NCBI GenBank assembly: GCA_948567375.1 | Contig: OX419757.1 | Span: forward strand, 33,542,001-33,606,000 | Direction: 5' to 3' | DNA: 64,000 nt | Origin: Lunularia cruciata | Taxonomy: Eukaryota; Streptophyta; Marchantiopsida; Lunulariales; Lunulariaceae | Shown: positions 31,474-43,842 of the stretch, one piece after another | Layout: each line of letters begins with the position of its first letter | How positions within the stretch are numbered: position 1 is the stretch's first letter | Notes under the pieces: model-generated | Seen by the model: only the letters and a program-made list of their open reading frames with translations | The model's database searches: none | Told to the model about the DNA's origin: nothing | Made by a program: the position numbers and the translations under genes

Positions 31474-34400
31474 ATGGTAACAGAGTAGGTGCTTTAATCC
31501 AAGAGAATGGATCATCTCTCTTGGAGGAACACCAACTGCATAAACTAAGTAATTTTGAGGGGAGAAAATATAGTGCAAGTGAGAAACTAGGGGTGCTTTG
31601 GAGCGTGGATGAGGTGGAAGTGCATGGAAGATAATTTCTTGCACTTTGATTTTTAATATTTGAACCTAATCCATATCAAGATTATGTATATCTAGTGTGA
31701 GCAAGTGAGAGTATATCTAGTTTATCATTTTGGAGTAGAGTTCATGGACATAGTGATAAATTCACCAAACCCAGTGATTCTACCTATGGTGATATATGTT
31801 AGAGAGTAGGATTTGAAAATATAGATTTTGATATGATGTAATGGATTTGAATATATCAAATCCTCTCCCTTTCAACACTCAAGTAGAAATATGTTATGTG
31901 GTTAGACCAAAAGTGATATTTAGGGATTTCATAGTCCACAATTTTGGTGAGGAATATTATCAACAAGTGATAGCCTTTGAGGTCCTAATGGTAGTCCTAA
32001 TAGTCTATGTTCCCTCCAAAATGATCATATTAACCCATGATTAGAGTAGGAAGTAGCAATTGAGTGTTTGCCATGTGTATTAATCATGGAGCCAAAGTTG
32101 GAGGATGATGCAAGGAATGCATAGGATGTTGAACAAGTTTTGAGAGATCAAGATAACAATGGAGGCATTGTAAAGTCAAGTATAAACCTTAAGGAAAGAT
32201 TAGGTAATGCAAGAAGAGGAACCATCCCAAAACCTAATACCAATGACCAGAGTACCTAAAGAACTAGTTATTCATGCTGATAACACCAATCTTGGTCAAC
32301 AATGAAGCCATATTGTTACTACAAATGAATAAAATGTGCAACATCAAGCCTTACAATGGACAATAGTCCATGGGAGGAATGGAAAATTGGATTTCAAGAA
32401 TGAATAAATATCTTCAATTATTCACAATTGAGATCATTGATCATTTTGTAGGTGTGTTTGCATGTAGGTACTTGACCAATAAATCTCTCACATGGTACAA
32501 TGCTTAGGAATGATCATTGCTAACAAAAAGAAGAGAAATCACTTGGATTGCAATGCAGGAAGGGCTACTTAAGAAGTTCCAATCTATGGATTTTGTGTAG
32601 ATGGATTGAACCTGACTTTAGGGATTGGAACAAAAGAACAATATATAAGAGTACATGGAGCATTTCTTGATCTATAGGTCATGATAACCGTTATGAGTCT
32701 AGTAGAAGCTCTAGAAAATTCAGAATGAAGTTAAAAGAGCAAATTTGCTAAGAGGTAATGATACAAAATCCTTGCAATATGTTTGAAGCCATTTCTTTTA
32801 TAGTAGGGGTGTTTGAAGGAGGTGAAAAAGTAGTAATGATGCAGCACTATTGTGTTGAGACACTCCTTTTGGTGGACCAGTTACTATGGAATTGTGCAAC
32901 ATTTGGTCTCAAGATTGAGGAGCATGATTGTTCCAACAAGAATGAAGAGGATTCAAAGAAAGGAGAGATGGATTCCCACAAGGAGAAGGGGCTCAAGTAG
33001 AACAACAATATTGTTACAATTGCAACCAATATGGGCACATAGCCATCAATTGTTCTGTTCATCTTCCTAGAGGCCCTTGGCCTCCATATAGGTGCCTTTG
33101 AACAACATAAAGAGATAGATTGAAGAGGAGGATGTTGAAATCATATTACAAAATAAAGATCACTTTTAAATGTACCTTGTGGCCTTATTGGCTCAATGAG
33201 AAGAGTAAAAGTAAGAAGAGGAAGAAAACAAGTGTGCAAAGGTTAAAGAAGACAAACATCCAATGGATTGTTTTAAATGGAGTTCTAGAAGGCAATCAAT
33301 TGAAAGTATTAATAGACCTTGGAGCAATAGAGAATTTCTTATTTTGCTTTGTTGCAATCAGGTTGGGGATGGAACAAAAGAAGGATGAGAATGAAGAAGT
33401 AGAGTTACCTAATGGTCAAACACAAAGAATATTTGAATTAAAGAAAAAGAATTAAGAAGAATTAAGTCAATATTTAGAAAGGTAGCACTCTTTATAGGAG
33501 AGTATCAACAATAAATTGAATGGTACAATTAGCTCATTATGATATGATCTCAAGGATAGCATGGATAGAGCAAATAATAAAGATCAATTTGAAAAAGAAA
33601 GTAATGAGAACTAGCCTATTGAAGATCATTTGGGTTAAAGAAAAAACACAAAGGCAAGAATTACTTCTCTTCATCATAAAGACAATAATTATTAATAAAA
33701 TATATAGGTGTTTCATGGGTCTAATAAGAGAAGTCTAGAGTGCACAACTTGATAGACAAATTCATGAGAATTTGGAAAATATGGTCAATGAGTTTCAAGA
33801 TGTCTTTTTGGATGATTTACTCTCAAGATTATTACCAAAAAGGATAGTAGATCATAAAATCAAAATCCTTTTGGTGAAGATACCACCTTGTAAGTCCCCA
33901 TATTGAATATAACCTCATGAGTTGGAGGAGTGTAAGGCTGAATCAAGGATGTACTACATAAAGGGTTTATCCAACCTAGCATATCACTATATGGGGCTCT
34001 TGTCTTGTTTGTGAAGAAAAAGGATGGTACAATGCACATGTGCATTGACTATTGAGGCCTAAATCAACAAATAGGGAAGAACAAATATCCATTATCATGC
34101 ATGGATGACCTATTTGATCAACTCTGTGGGGAAAACACTTCACTAAATTTGATTGGAGGATAGATTACTACCAAATCAAGATTGCAGAGGAAGACATATA
34201 CAAAATTGCCTTTCAAACAAGGTATGGTCACTTTGAGTACCTAGTGATGTCGTTTGGCCTCACTCACGCACAAGCCACTTTTATAAGTTTGAGGAATAAT
34301 ATATTTTTATCTATACTTGGATAAATTTGTTATCATTTTCTTAGATGATATCTTAGTCTACAATAGAAAAATGACAAAGCACAAGAAACATCTATGAGAA

Positions 34401-36470
34401 GTCCTCCAAATTGAGACAAAATCAATTGTATGCCAAAATCTCAAAGTGCAAGTAGACTATTTAAGGTATAGAGTAAATGTTGAAGGTATCCAAAGTGTTA
34501 ATAGATAAAATAGAGATCATTAAAACATGGGATGCTCTAGATAAGTAAACTTAACTCAAGAGTTTCTTGGGATTGACATGGTTCTATCATTGATTTGTCA
34601 AAGATTTCTTCCATATCACACAACCTCTAATGGCATTACTTGGCAATGGGAAGAAGTGGATGTGTGGAACCACACCAATATTGGCTTTTCAAGGATTGAA
34701 AGATGCATTACTACATGCACTAATCTTGAAATGGTATGACCTAAAGTATCCAATCAAGTTGGCTATAGAATCATAAGGTATTGCAATAGGAGCAACCCTA
34801 CAACAAGAATAGAATGACGGATGGTACCCTATTGCATATTTCTCTCAAAAGCTATTACCAACAAAATGCAACTATCACACCACCAAACAAGAAGTTTTGG
34901 CCATTTTTCTTGCAACCAAGCATTGTAAGCACTATCTTGGCAAGAAAGCATTTGTGGTGGAGATAAACCACAAACCGGTTTGTGGTCTATCTCTAAGATA
35001 TAGTCTAGTCTACCTCAAGATATAAAAAGATGTATCTTGTTGACAAATTTGATGGGCAAAGTGGAAACAATGGTTCAACATGATGATCACATATGCAGAA
35101 GGCAAGAAGCAACTTGTAAATGCATTCACCCAAATGCCTATGGCAAACAATCTAGTGGTAGAGGTCAAGATGAACCCTGAATTCTAGCCAAGGATTCTTG
35201 CTACTACAAAAATTGACCTATAGATTGTAGGAGCTCAATCATCCAAAGGCATAATGCGTAACCAAGGAATCACCTTTCATGATAGCAAGTTATGGATCTT
35301 GGATGCCATAGACATAAGAACCACCATCCTAGAAAAATGTCATGATTCTGCCATTGTACATCATATTGGAGTGAACAAGACTTTAGATGTAGTCAAACAC
35401 CATTACTATTGGCCCAAGATGAGCAAAATGTGATAGTATGCTTGAAGCTACCTACTTTATCAACAAAATAAAACTATTAATCAAGCTCCTATAGGACTCC
35501 TTCAGCCCTTCCTTACTCCTACAGAACATTGGGAACAAGTAAGTATGGATCCAGTTTGTGAACTTCCCAAGACCACCTTAGTGTTTGACTCCATCATAAT
35601 CTTTGTAGACCAACTTTGGAAAATGATCATGTGTATCCTATGACCAAGGATATGACTGCTCCACAATCAGCTCAATTGTACTTAGCTATAGTCTTTTCTC
35701 ACCATGGCCTATCTTGAGTGCTCATCACCAATAGAGGCACTCAATTTACTAGTTTGTTTTGGAGAGCACTCTTTGACATCTTCAAAACCAAACTAGCAAT
35801 GTCCATGGCTTACCATCCACAAATTGATAGTAAATAGAGTGGGCTAATTGCACTATTAAGGACATGCTCTAGGGTTTCACCTTAGATGTGCAAGAGAGTT
35901 GGGATACCTCTCTTGCACATCAGTGGAATTTCCATTGGTGGAATTTGCCTATAAAAATTTAGTAAATGTATCCACATAGGTCACACTATTCTTCCTCATG
36001 TATGGAGAGCATCCTTTTACAACTTCAAGCTTGATCAAGATCCACTTGGTGACTACCAAGGTTGACATTGTCAACATTTTTGTTTCTAGAATCCAACATT
36101 GCATGGAGAACGCCAAGCACATGTTGTAGATCATCCAAAATCAATAGAAATAGTATGAAGATATATATTGTTTGCACATGGAGTTCAATGTTGGAGATCA
36201 AGTTTGACTGTCCACAACCAACCTTGCATTAATTAGCCCTTGTAAGCTCAAATCTTGTTTAATTGGGCCTTTTCCTATCCTTTGTCAAATTGGCATAATG
36301 GCCTATCACCTAAGCTATTGCCACACATGAAGATCTATATAGTGTTCCATGTTTCCTTACTACACAAATAATCACCCTAACCACTCCACTTTCCTTCTAT
36401 ACAAGAAGTTAGACCTTGTCAAACACTCATTGATGGCACAAAGGAATATGAAGTTGAGCACATTCTCCAA
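31474..36470 (+). pseudogene. Chromovirus gag-pol (second segment)
   Basis: The domain order is gag (about 31650-32990), zinc knuckle CYNCNQYGHIAINC (about 33010-33055), protease VLIDLGAIENF (about 33305-33340), RT, RNase H and integrase. In RT, the start VNEFQDVFLDDLLSRLLPKR lies near 33784 and the catalytic FLDDILVYN lies near 34338-34365, so the Asp pair is intact. RNase H runs about 34640-35100, and integrase about 35300-36130 (TNRGTQFTSLFWRALFDIF near 35728). The segment ends at the start of a chromodomain-like stretch (VEHIL, about 36460) where LTR sequence cuts in. Many stops make it noncoding. Confidence 0.8.
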
Positions 36471-37226
36471 GCTTACCTTCTCCTCCCTCCCCCAATCCCC
36501 ACCTATTTGTCTTCTTGAGAGCTTTCGAACATTACCTCACCCATATGATTTTGAGTTTCCTACAAGAAGATTCCTTTTGGTCAAACTTGTTTCACCAACC
36601 AAATAAGACAAGGACCAACATGTCACCCATCCATGCAACTAATGTAAGGGTAGAGCTTGCTAACATATCACCAATCCATGTATCTGATCCAAGGATGAAG
36701 CTTCCTTTGAGTAGATCCTCTTTGCTATATATTAAATGCCATTATTATTGATAGAAGTGTCACCAAAAGAGAACTTCCACTAATAAGGTAGGAGCCAAAA
36801 ATACCTTACCAATTTTGGATGCCTAAATAGATGAATTAGGCCTCAAGAATAGAAATATTTCCTCCCCTTGAAGGCTTGCCTTTTCCTCTCCACAATTTTT
36901 CTTTTTGAGAGCTTTCCAATTGTACCTCATGCATGCAATTTTGAGCTTCCTAAAAGAATATTCTCTAAAGATTCCCTTTAGTCAAACTTATTTGACTAAC
37001 CAAATAGGACAAAGACTGACATATCACTCATCCATGCAACTAATCTAAGGCTGGAGCTTGTTGATATATCACCATCTATGTATTTGATCCAAGAGTGGAG
37101 CTTCCTTTGAGGGAGTCCTCTTTGCCATATAATAATGACAAGGTGTTGCTTTGGGACATCAAAGTATTGAGTGTTGAAGCTTTGTGTTTCTTCTCTTGTG
37201 TTTCTCTTGGGTGTTCTCTTGTCTTT
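36471..37226 (+). repeat. Two partial chromovirus LTRs joined
   Basis: The end half of one LTR (to about 36738, CTTTGCTATATATTA) is fused to a nearly whole second LTR (GATAGAAGTGTCACCAAAAG to TTTGGAATATTG). The second LTR joins directly to mid-integrase sequence without a primer site or gag, so a deletion or recombination joined them. Confidence 0.7.
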
Positions 37227-38486
37227 GGAATATTGCATAGACATAAGAACTACTATCCTAATGGAATGTCATGATTTCATCATTGTAGGTCATGTTGGAG
37301 TGCACAAGACCTTAGATGCAATCAAATGCTATTAATATTGGCCCAAGATGAGCAACAATGTGTTGGAATATGTCCAAAGCTGACTAGGCTAACAACAAAA
37401 TAAAGCTTCTAATTAGGCGCTCATAGGACTACTTCAACCCTTCCCTATTCCTACACGACATTGGAAATAGGTCAGCACGGATCTGGTTTGTCAATTGCCC
37501 AAGACCACCTTAGGGTTTGACTCCATTGTATTCTTTATAGACCAACTCAAAAAAATGATTCATTTGTGTCCAATGATCAAGGACATGACTGCTCCACAAT
37601 TATGACAACATATATTCAAATTTTTGATATATTCATCTTCAAAACCAAATTGGCATGTCTATGGTATACCATTCACAAATTGATGGACAAACGAAGTAGG
37701 CTAATTGCACTTTTGAGGACATACTCTTGGGCTTTACCTTAGAGGAGCAAGAAGTGTTGGACATCCTACTTCCATTGGTACAATTTTTTGACAAAAATTT
37801 AATGAATGCATTTATATAGGTCACACTATTATTTCTCATGTATAGAGAGCACCTTTTCACACCTTCAAGCTTGGTAAAGATCCGCCCAATGACTACAAAA
37901 GTTGACATTGTCAACACTTTTGTTTCTAAAATCCAACAAGGTGTGGAGAATCCCAAGCACATGTTGTAGATTGCCCAAAATTTACAGAAAAAATATGCAA
38001 ATGCACATCAAAGATACATGGAGTTCAATGTTGGAGATCAAATCTGGTTGTCCACAACCAACTTTGTGTTAGTTTGGCCCTTGTAAGCTCAAACCTCATT
38101 TTATTTGGCCTCTTCTCATCCTCCATCAAATTGGCATAGTGCATATAACCTCAAGCTACCACCACACATGAAGATCCATCTAATGTTCCCTGTTTCCTTA
38201 CTATGCAGATATGCATCCCAACCACCCCACTTTCCTTCCATACAATAAGTTAGACCTTATCTAGCACTCATTGATGGAAAGGAGGAATATGAAGACAAAT
38301 GCATTCTCTAGAAATGCATTTGTGGTACCAACCACCTGCATGTGGAAGATCTCATACATTAGACATGGTACCCATTGTATGAGGAAACATAAGAGCCAAT
38401 AGCTGACTTGACCAATGCATTGGTATAAGTGCAATATTTTGAGCAACAACTTCACAAAAAAGATGTATCTCAAAAAGGGAGAGGTT
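37227..38486 (+). pseudogene. Chromovirus integrase tail with chromodomain remnant
   Basis: Starts at CATAGACATAAGAAC, equal to the integrase N-terminal part of the previous segment (about 35309), and runs through the integrase core to the polyprotein end. At about 38285-38420 the remnant HLHVEDLIH, then WYPLYEE and EPIADLTNAL, matches the chromodomain better preserved in the copy at 43904-44063. A purine tract, AAAAAGGGAGAGG (38472-38484), precedes the 3' LTR. Chromodomains bind methylated histone H3 in known chromoviruses and steer integration. Confidence 0.7.
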
Positions 38487-39101
38487 TGTAATACCATATC
38501 TAAATGTTATCATATTATCTAAAGATGAAAATTATCTAAAGATGAAAATAGGCTTGGTAATATAAAGAAGGATTTTATATATGAGGTTCAAGTAGACTAG
38601 ATAGAGGTATCACTAAAAGAGTACTTTCACTAATAAGGCAGAGGTGAGAACACCTTGAAAACTTTAGAGCTAATTTTGGATGCCTAAACAAATGAATTAG
38701 ACCTTGAAAAATAGAAGAATCCCTATCCTTTATGGAATAAGGGCATTTATTTCTTCCTTCTCTTGTTCATCTTATTGTGAGATTTCTAATGGTACCTCAC
38801 TCATGCTATTTTGAGCTTTGTATAAGATTCTCCAAATATTCCTTTTGGTCAAACATGTTTGACAAAATAGATATGACAAGGATTGACATGTCACCAATCT
38901 ATGTAACTAATCCAAAAGTGAAGCTTGTTGACATGTTTCCTATCCATATATCTAATCCAAGGTGGAGATCTATTTGGGTGGATCTTCTTTGCTAGATAAT
39001 GAAAACAAGGTGCTCCTTTGGAGCATCAAAGTATTAAGGGATGAAGCCTTGTATTTCTCTTGTGTGTCTCTTTTGAATTCTCTTGTCCTTGGAACATTAC
39101 A
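38487..39101 (+). repeat. Chromovirus 3' LTR
   Basis: Begins TGTAATACCATATC directly after the purine tract and ends GGAACATTACA. At 615 bp it is longer than the 5' LTR, partly through a short duplication of ATTATCTAAAGATGAAA near its start. X of copy E resumes right after it. Confidence 0.85.
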
Positions 39102-39343
39102 ACCACTTGGGATTCTTGGTCATACCAAGGGGAATACCTTTGAAGTGTAGCTCCAAAGAGCTTAATTTTTTGATGTTGAAACTTTGAGTTCAAGGTTATG
39201 GTGGATAGAGACCACTAAAGTCTCATGAGTCTCATAGCTAGAGTGAGTGTGGCTTGATAATGTAAGCAAAGTCATTATTGGCAATATATTGAGTTGAGAG
39301 TTGAGTTTCTTATATGAGTTGAGAGTGTGATTGACCAATTACA
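39102..39343 (+). repeat. 5' X repeat of copy E, second part
   Basis: Aligns with the second half of X (for example CTTTGAGTTCAAGGTTATGG versus CCTTTGAGTTCCTGGCTATGG in copy B) and ends CCAATTACA. It is followed by CCAAAGAAGTGAG, the same X-leader junction as in copy A. Y is absent. Confidence 0.75.
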
Positions 39344-40741
39344 CCAAAGAAGTGAGTCAAGAGGAAATCAAGTATAAGAAGTATAAGAATTATAAGAAAT
39401 CAAGTATAAGTATAAGAATTATAGGAAATCAAGTATAAGTATAAGAATTATAGGAAATCAAGTATAAGAAGTGTGGGTATTAATGGTTATTTCAAGCTTA
39501 GGAAATTGTTGGTAACTTTGATAGTTGGGCTTGCTTTCTTTGAAAGTGAAGGTGTGCAGAATTGTAGAAGGATTTTGTCATGGATTTAATAATTTTTTGA
39601 CCAAGCATGGAAGCATTGCCAAAATTTCCAGATTTGCAAAAATAGGTGTTCAATTTCTTGGATCAAGATGTAAATTTGAGTGCAAGAAGGTGAAATTGAA
39701 GAGTGGGGGCTGCAAATTGAACCATGGTGTAAAATGGAGTTGGATCTAAGAACCTATCCACTTGAATTAGTTTGGAGTTCACATTCCTTAAATTGAGGAG
39801 ATTAGTTGGATTTAAAGGTCTAGATTTGGTAGAAGAGTTAGATATCTATCATATTAATAGAAGATTGACTTGATTTGGAGGTTGCATGAGTTAAAATTGG
39901 ATTTGGTTGAGTAGACCGGACCTAGAGAGGCTCTTTGGAGGTTTAAGGTTTTACAATTGCATAGCTTCAATTGTGGGCCAAGCCCAACTTCTAAAATTTT
40001 CTTCAAGGGCAACACTCTTGAACCTTACAAGGAGTGACTTCTCCTTGATTCTCACTCATTGACATGACAACAAGATACAAGTTGGGAGTGATATGCCCCC
40101 CAAACTCCCTACCAACAAATGGATCACATACCACGTTCACATGTTCTACCAAAGATTGATGGATTCATATATAAACCTATGTAGCTTTGTCTAAGAGAAG
40201 ATAGTTGATCTCACCCTTGGTGATTTTGTGTAGGAGTAGTAGATACTCATATTATATCAAATGCCAAATTGTAGTAGAGTCAATGCAGTTTGGATTTGTG
40301 AGATAGAGAATTATCATTTAGATTTTTTTATGATTGGACCTCCTCTCCATTCTCTACTTCTTATTTATGCACCATAATTTGTATGAGGTGCCCTAATATT
40401 TAGAGCATTGGTGCTATGGTGTGTTCCCAATAGTGAGGCTAGAGTGATGACCAATTAGACTATCTATATTTCTCTCCAATGAAGTAAAAAGTGATGACTA
40501 GTAGACTATAAGAGTGTGTGTTATGACAGAAGGTTATAGGTCACTCTATCTCTTAATGTAATTATCACAATGAGAGATATAATAGTGGATGTTTTTTGGT
40601 TGTTGGTAACACTTGTGGTTATAATTATGGTTTGGTATACATTTCACAACCATCTTTAGAGATTCCAAAGGAGATTTTGCTACAATATATAGTAGTTTTA
40701 TACAAAGTGGCACTCCATACCAACCCGTATCTTAGGTCCCA
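39344..40741 (+). other. Leader of copy E
   Basis: Noncoding. The last 500 bp (GATTGGACC, GAGGTGCCCTAA, GAGCATTGGTGCTA) align with the leaders of copies A and B. The tRNA-like block seen in A and B is not recognisable here. An expanded tandem repeat lies near the start (39360-39475). Confidence 0.65.
39360..39475 (+). repeat. Tandem repeat in the copy E leader
   Basis: Three to four variants of a unit of about 30 bp containing GGAAATCAAGTATAAG and AAGAATTATAG. Copy A has a single related segment (GGGGGAAATCGGGTGCAGG) at this place, so the array expanded in copy E. Confidence 0.8.
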
Positions 40742-40929
40742 ATGAGGGAGGAGATTGATTACAATTTAGAGTTTGAGAAGGAAGTTGATTCAATTGAGAG
40801 TACATATTGTGTATCCACACCATTGTTGTGGAATATGGATGAGATTTATGTGGCTTCCAAAGGCCCCATGCATTACTTTGGTACATTAGGTACCATTGCG
40901 TTGGATGATTTCATCCAAGAGTTTGATAG
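40742..40929 (+). pseudogene. Gag N-terminus, copy E
   Basis: Open from a Met at 40742: REEIDYNLEFEKEVDSIES, LLWNMDEIYVASKGP, LDDFIQEFDS. It aligns with the gag start of copy B (15210) and with copy A near 12900. The frame is interrupted by the copia LTR after GATAG and resumes at 52193. Confidence 0.75.
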
Positions 40930-41777
40930 TGTTAAGCGTGTAGTCCAATTGTTTCTAAAATGCTCTATCACAAGAATATTGAAGAGTTAGTACAATACAA
41001 ATCTTCTATAGGAGTGTAGAAGTACAAATATAGGACAGATCTTCCTCTTATGGAGTTTTATCATGGGAGCAAGCAAAAACACAATTCTTGTTAGGACCAA
41101 TTTCTTTGTGAATATAAATGCAAATGAGATGTGCTTTCTCTTGTTGGAAATTTCTTCTCAAGTTTCTTTCCATAAAACACAAAGATAATAGAAAAAGCAT
41201 CTCTAGACAAGAATTTACATCCACCTAAAGTTTGGGACAAGTGTGTCTTATGTGAGTTACGAGCAAGTTGTGAGAGCCATAGTTGTAGGACCTAGGTGCA
41301 TGGGACTTGTGGGATGGCTAAGGGACTTATAAGAATGGCTCCTACAAGCATGATTTTTGTGGGACCTACATGAAGGCCATAGGACTAAATGAATGGCTCT
41401 TATAGGAAGTTGCAAAGATGGATCTCACTTGTGGAACTAAGTGAGGTGATGTGTATCAATTAGTACTAGATAGTTCAGGGTTTAGATATGGGATCAATTA
41501 AGATCACACATATTAAAAAGATAAGGGATTCTAAGTGCAATTGAATATATATTTGTAAAGTAAACAATCAATGGTTGACTTTGATAATTCTTGAATAAAT
41601 GAAATCTTGTGTAGTTATGGATAAAGGTAGACAATGGATGAACCACATAAAATTGGTGTAATTCTTATGCATGGTATTCTTGAACAGATTGATGAATATT
41701 TTTTCTTCATAGAATAGTAGATTTATATTCATACTGTTCTTTCTCTCAATTCTAATTTGAATTCTTTTCTCCCAATA
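40930..41777 (+). repeat. Copia 5' LTR
   Basis: Starts TGTTAAGCGTGTAGTCC and ends TTCTCCCAATA. It pairs with 51424-52192. A primer-site-like TGGTATTACATCATTGGG follows within 3 nt. Runs such as GTAGAAGTACAAATATAGGAC align with GTAGAAGTGTAAGTACTGGAC in the 3' LTR. Confidence 0.9.
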
Positions 41778-41818
41778 AGTGGTATTACATCATTGGGCTT
41801 TGGAGAGAGAAAGTAAAA

Positions 41819-43202
41819 TGATGGTACAAGATGAGAAAGAAAAAATAGACAACTTCAATGGCAAGGATTTTGGATTTTAGACGATGCAAATTGAAGATTA
41901 TTTCTATCAAAAGAAGCTATATCTACCTCTTGAGGTAGAAAAGCTAGAAACTATGGAAGAAGTTGAGTGGAAGCTTCTAGATTGATTGACAAGCCTTGGG
42001 TGTGGTTAGATTGATATTGGCAAGAAATATTATGTTTAACATTATTCATGAGAAGACCACTCACGAGTTGATTAAAGCACTATTGAATATGTTTGAGAAA
42101 CCTTCAGCCTCAAACAAGGTACTCTTGATTTGCCAATTGGTAAACACAAGCATGAAAGAAGTAGTATCAATTCAAGACCACAAGAATGATTTCAAGACTA
42201 GAATCTATGAAGGTCAACTTTGATGATGAAGTTCAAGCATTGCTATTATTATCATCATTACTTGATAGTTGTGAAGCAACAATAACAACAATAAGTAGCT
42301 CCTTAGGATCAAATGATCTCAAGTTTGAGAGTATACAAGACTTGATTCTCAATGAAGACATTTGTAGACAATTTTTTTTAGATTCATCAAGTACAGTACT
42401 ATTTGCTAGAAGCAAAGGTAAAAGACCTCAACAAGGTCAAAATAAATAAATAAAAGTAGATCAAAATCAAGTAAGAGAAGTGATTCAACTAGCTACAAGG
42501 AAGTATGTAAAGAAATTTTTTGTTGGAATTGCAATAAGCATGGTCACTTTAGGTATCAATGTAAAAGTTTGAAGGAAGAAAACTCAATGAACATATCAAC
42601 AAAACAAGAGGATGCAATTTTTGCTATGTAAATTGTCCCATATAATCTTGGTGATAGATGTGGTTGCATCATTTCACTTTGCCTCATGTAAAGAGTTAAT
42701 GGACAATGTTTGTTGCAAGAAACCTTTGCAAAGTTCATCTTCTTGATGACAAATCTTTGTTATCAAAGGAAAATGCAATGTGAATTTAAAGACCTCTCAA
42801 AGGTTGATATGGATATTGAGAACTGTCAAATATTTCCCTAGACTAAGAGGAATTTGATTTCCATAGGTGAATTGGATGAGGAAGGATATCAAACATCCTT
42901 TGAAAGTGGGTAGTGGAGCATTACTTGGGGAAACTTGATTTTGGCACAAGGACAAAAGGTTGGAACCCTATATGTTTCGGTAAGATCAGGCCATTTGATG
43001 AGAGTTGCTAATGCAATCTATCCTTTGATCTTATGGTACCAAAGACTTGGTCATATGAGTGAGAAGGGAATGAAGCAATTAGCTACCAATGGCAAGATCT
43101 TGGAGTTGAAAAGTATTCAACTTGGCTTTTGCAAACCATGTATTTTGAGAAAGCAAGCAATTTACTTTCACTAAGGCTAAAAGAGCACCAAGAGAGGGAA
43201 AG
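41819..43202 (+). pseudogene. Copia gag, protease remnant and pre-integrase
   Basis: Gag begins MVQDEKEKIDNFNGKDFG, with an early TAG. Further gag is readable to about 42450 (LLICQLVNTSMKEVVSIQDH, then VQALLLLSSLLDS). The zinc knuckle is FCWNCNKHGHFRYQC (about 42518-42562). A protease-like IDVVASFH follows (about 42650), with the Asp-Ser-Gly changed. The pre-integrase domain is open at 42935-43174: GTLYVSVRSGHL, then LWYQRLGHMSEKGMKQLA and FCKPCI. The frame then hits the chromovirus LTR. Confidence 0.85.
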
Positions 43203-43824
43203 TGTAATGTTCCTAGGACAAGATAACCACCAATATAATACAAGATAAGAAACAAAAGGCTTCATCCCTCAATACTCCAATACCCCAAAGAGCACCTTGT
43301 CTTTACTATATACCAAAGAAGATCCACTCAAAAGGAGCTCAATCCTTGGATCAAATATATAGATTGGTGAATGTCAGCAAGCTTCACTCTTAGATTAGTT
43401 TCATGGATTGGTTACCATCAATCCTTGTCTTGTTGGGTTGGTCAATCAAGAGAATCTTTGGAGAATCTTCCATAATCTTCAAAGCACTACATAAGCTTAG
43501 AACAACATGGGTGAGGGTTTGTTAGAAAGCTATTGATGAGATAAATAAAGGGAGAAATCAACACCTTTTTCTCCAAGGAGGAGAGGAATCTTTTATTTTT
43601 GGGGTCTAATTCATCTGTTTAGGCCTTTGAAATTGGCAATAAGGGTGTTTTTGACCTATGTCTTATATTAATAAGGCAAAGGCCTTATTAATATTAGACC
43701 TCTTGAAGGTATTCTTTTGGTGACACTCTATCTGATCTACTTAGATCATCATATATAACATCTCTCTAGATATGACCAAGCCAATTTACACCTCTTAATA
43801 ATATGTCTAGCTAATGGTATTACA
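43203..43824 (-). repeat. Chromovirus 3' LTR (minus strand)
   Basis: On the plus strand it starts TGTAATGTTCC and ends GGTATTACA, the complement of the LTRs at 27726 and 38487. AACCTCTCTCC next to it is the complement of the purine tract. Confidence 0.85.
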
Positions 43825-43842
43825 AACCTCTCTCCTTTTAAG

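Larger units (their letters stand above)
27726..39101 (+). mobile_element. Chromovirus (Ty3/gypsy) complex with recombined LTRs
   Basis: The outer LTRs are at 27726-28285 and 38487-39101. Two further LTR remnants lie inside (31024-31473 and 36471-37226) and separate three internal segments: a gag-to-early-RT piece, a near-complete gag-pol, and an integrase-chromodomain piece. The flanks GCCAT and ACCAC differ by two transitions and may be a decayed 5-bp target duplication. The arrangement fits repeated insertions into, or unequal recombination between, members of one family, followed by deletion. It sits inside the 5' X repeat of copy E. Confidence 0.75.
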
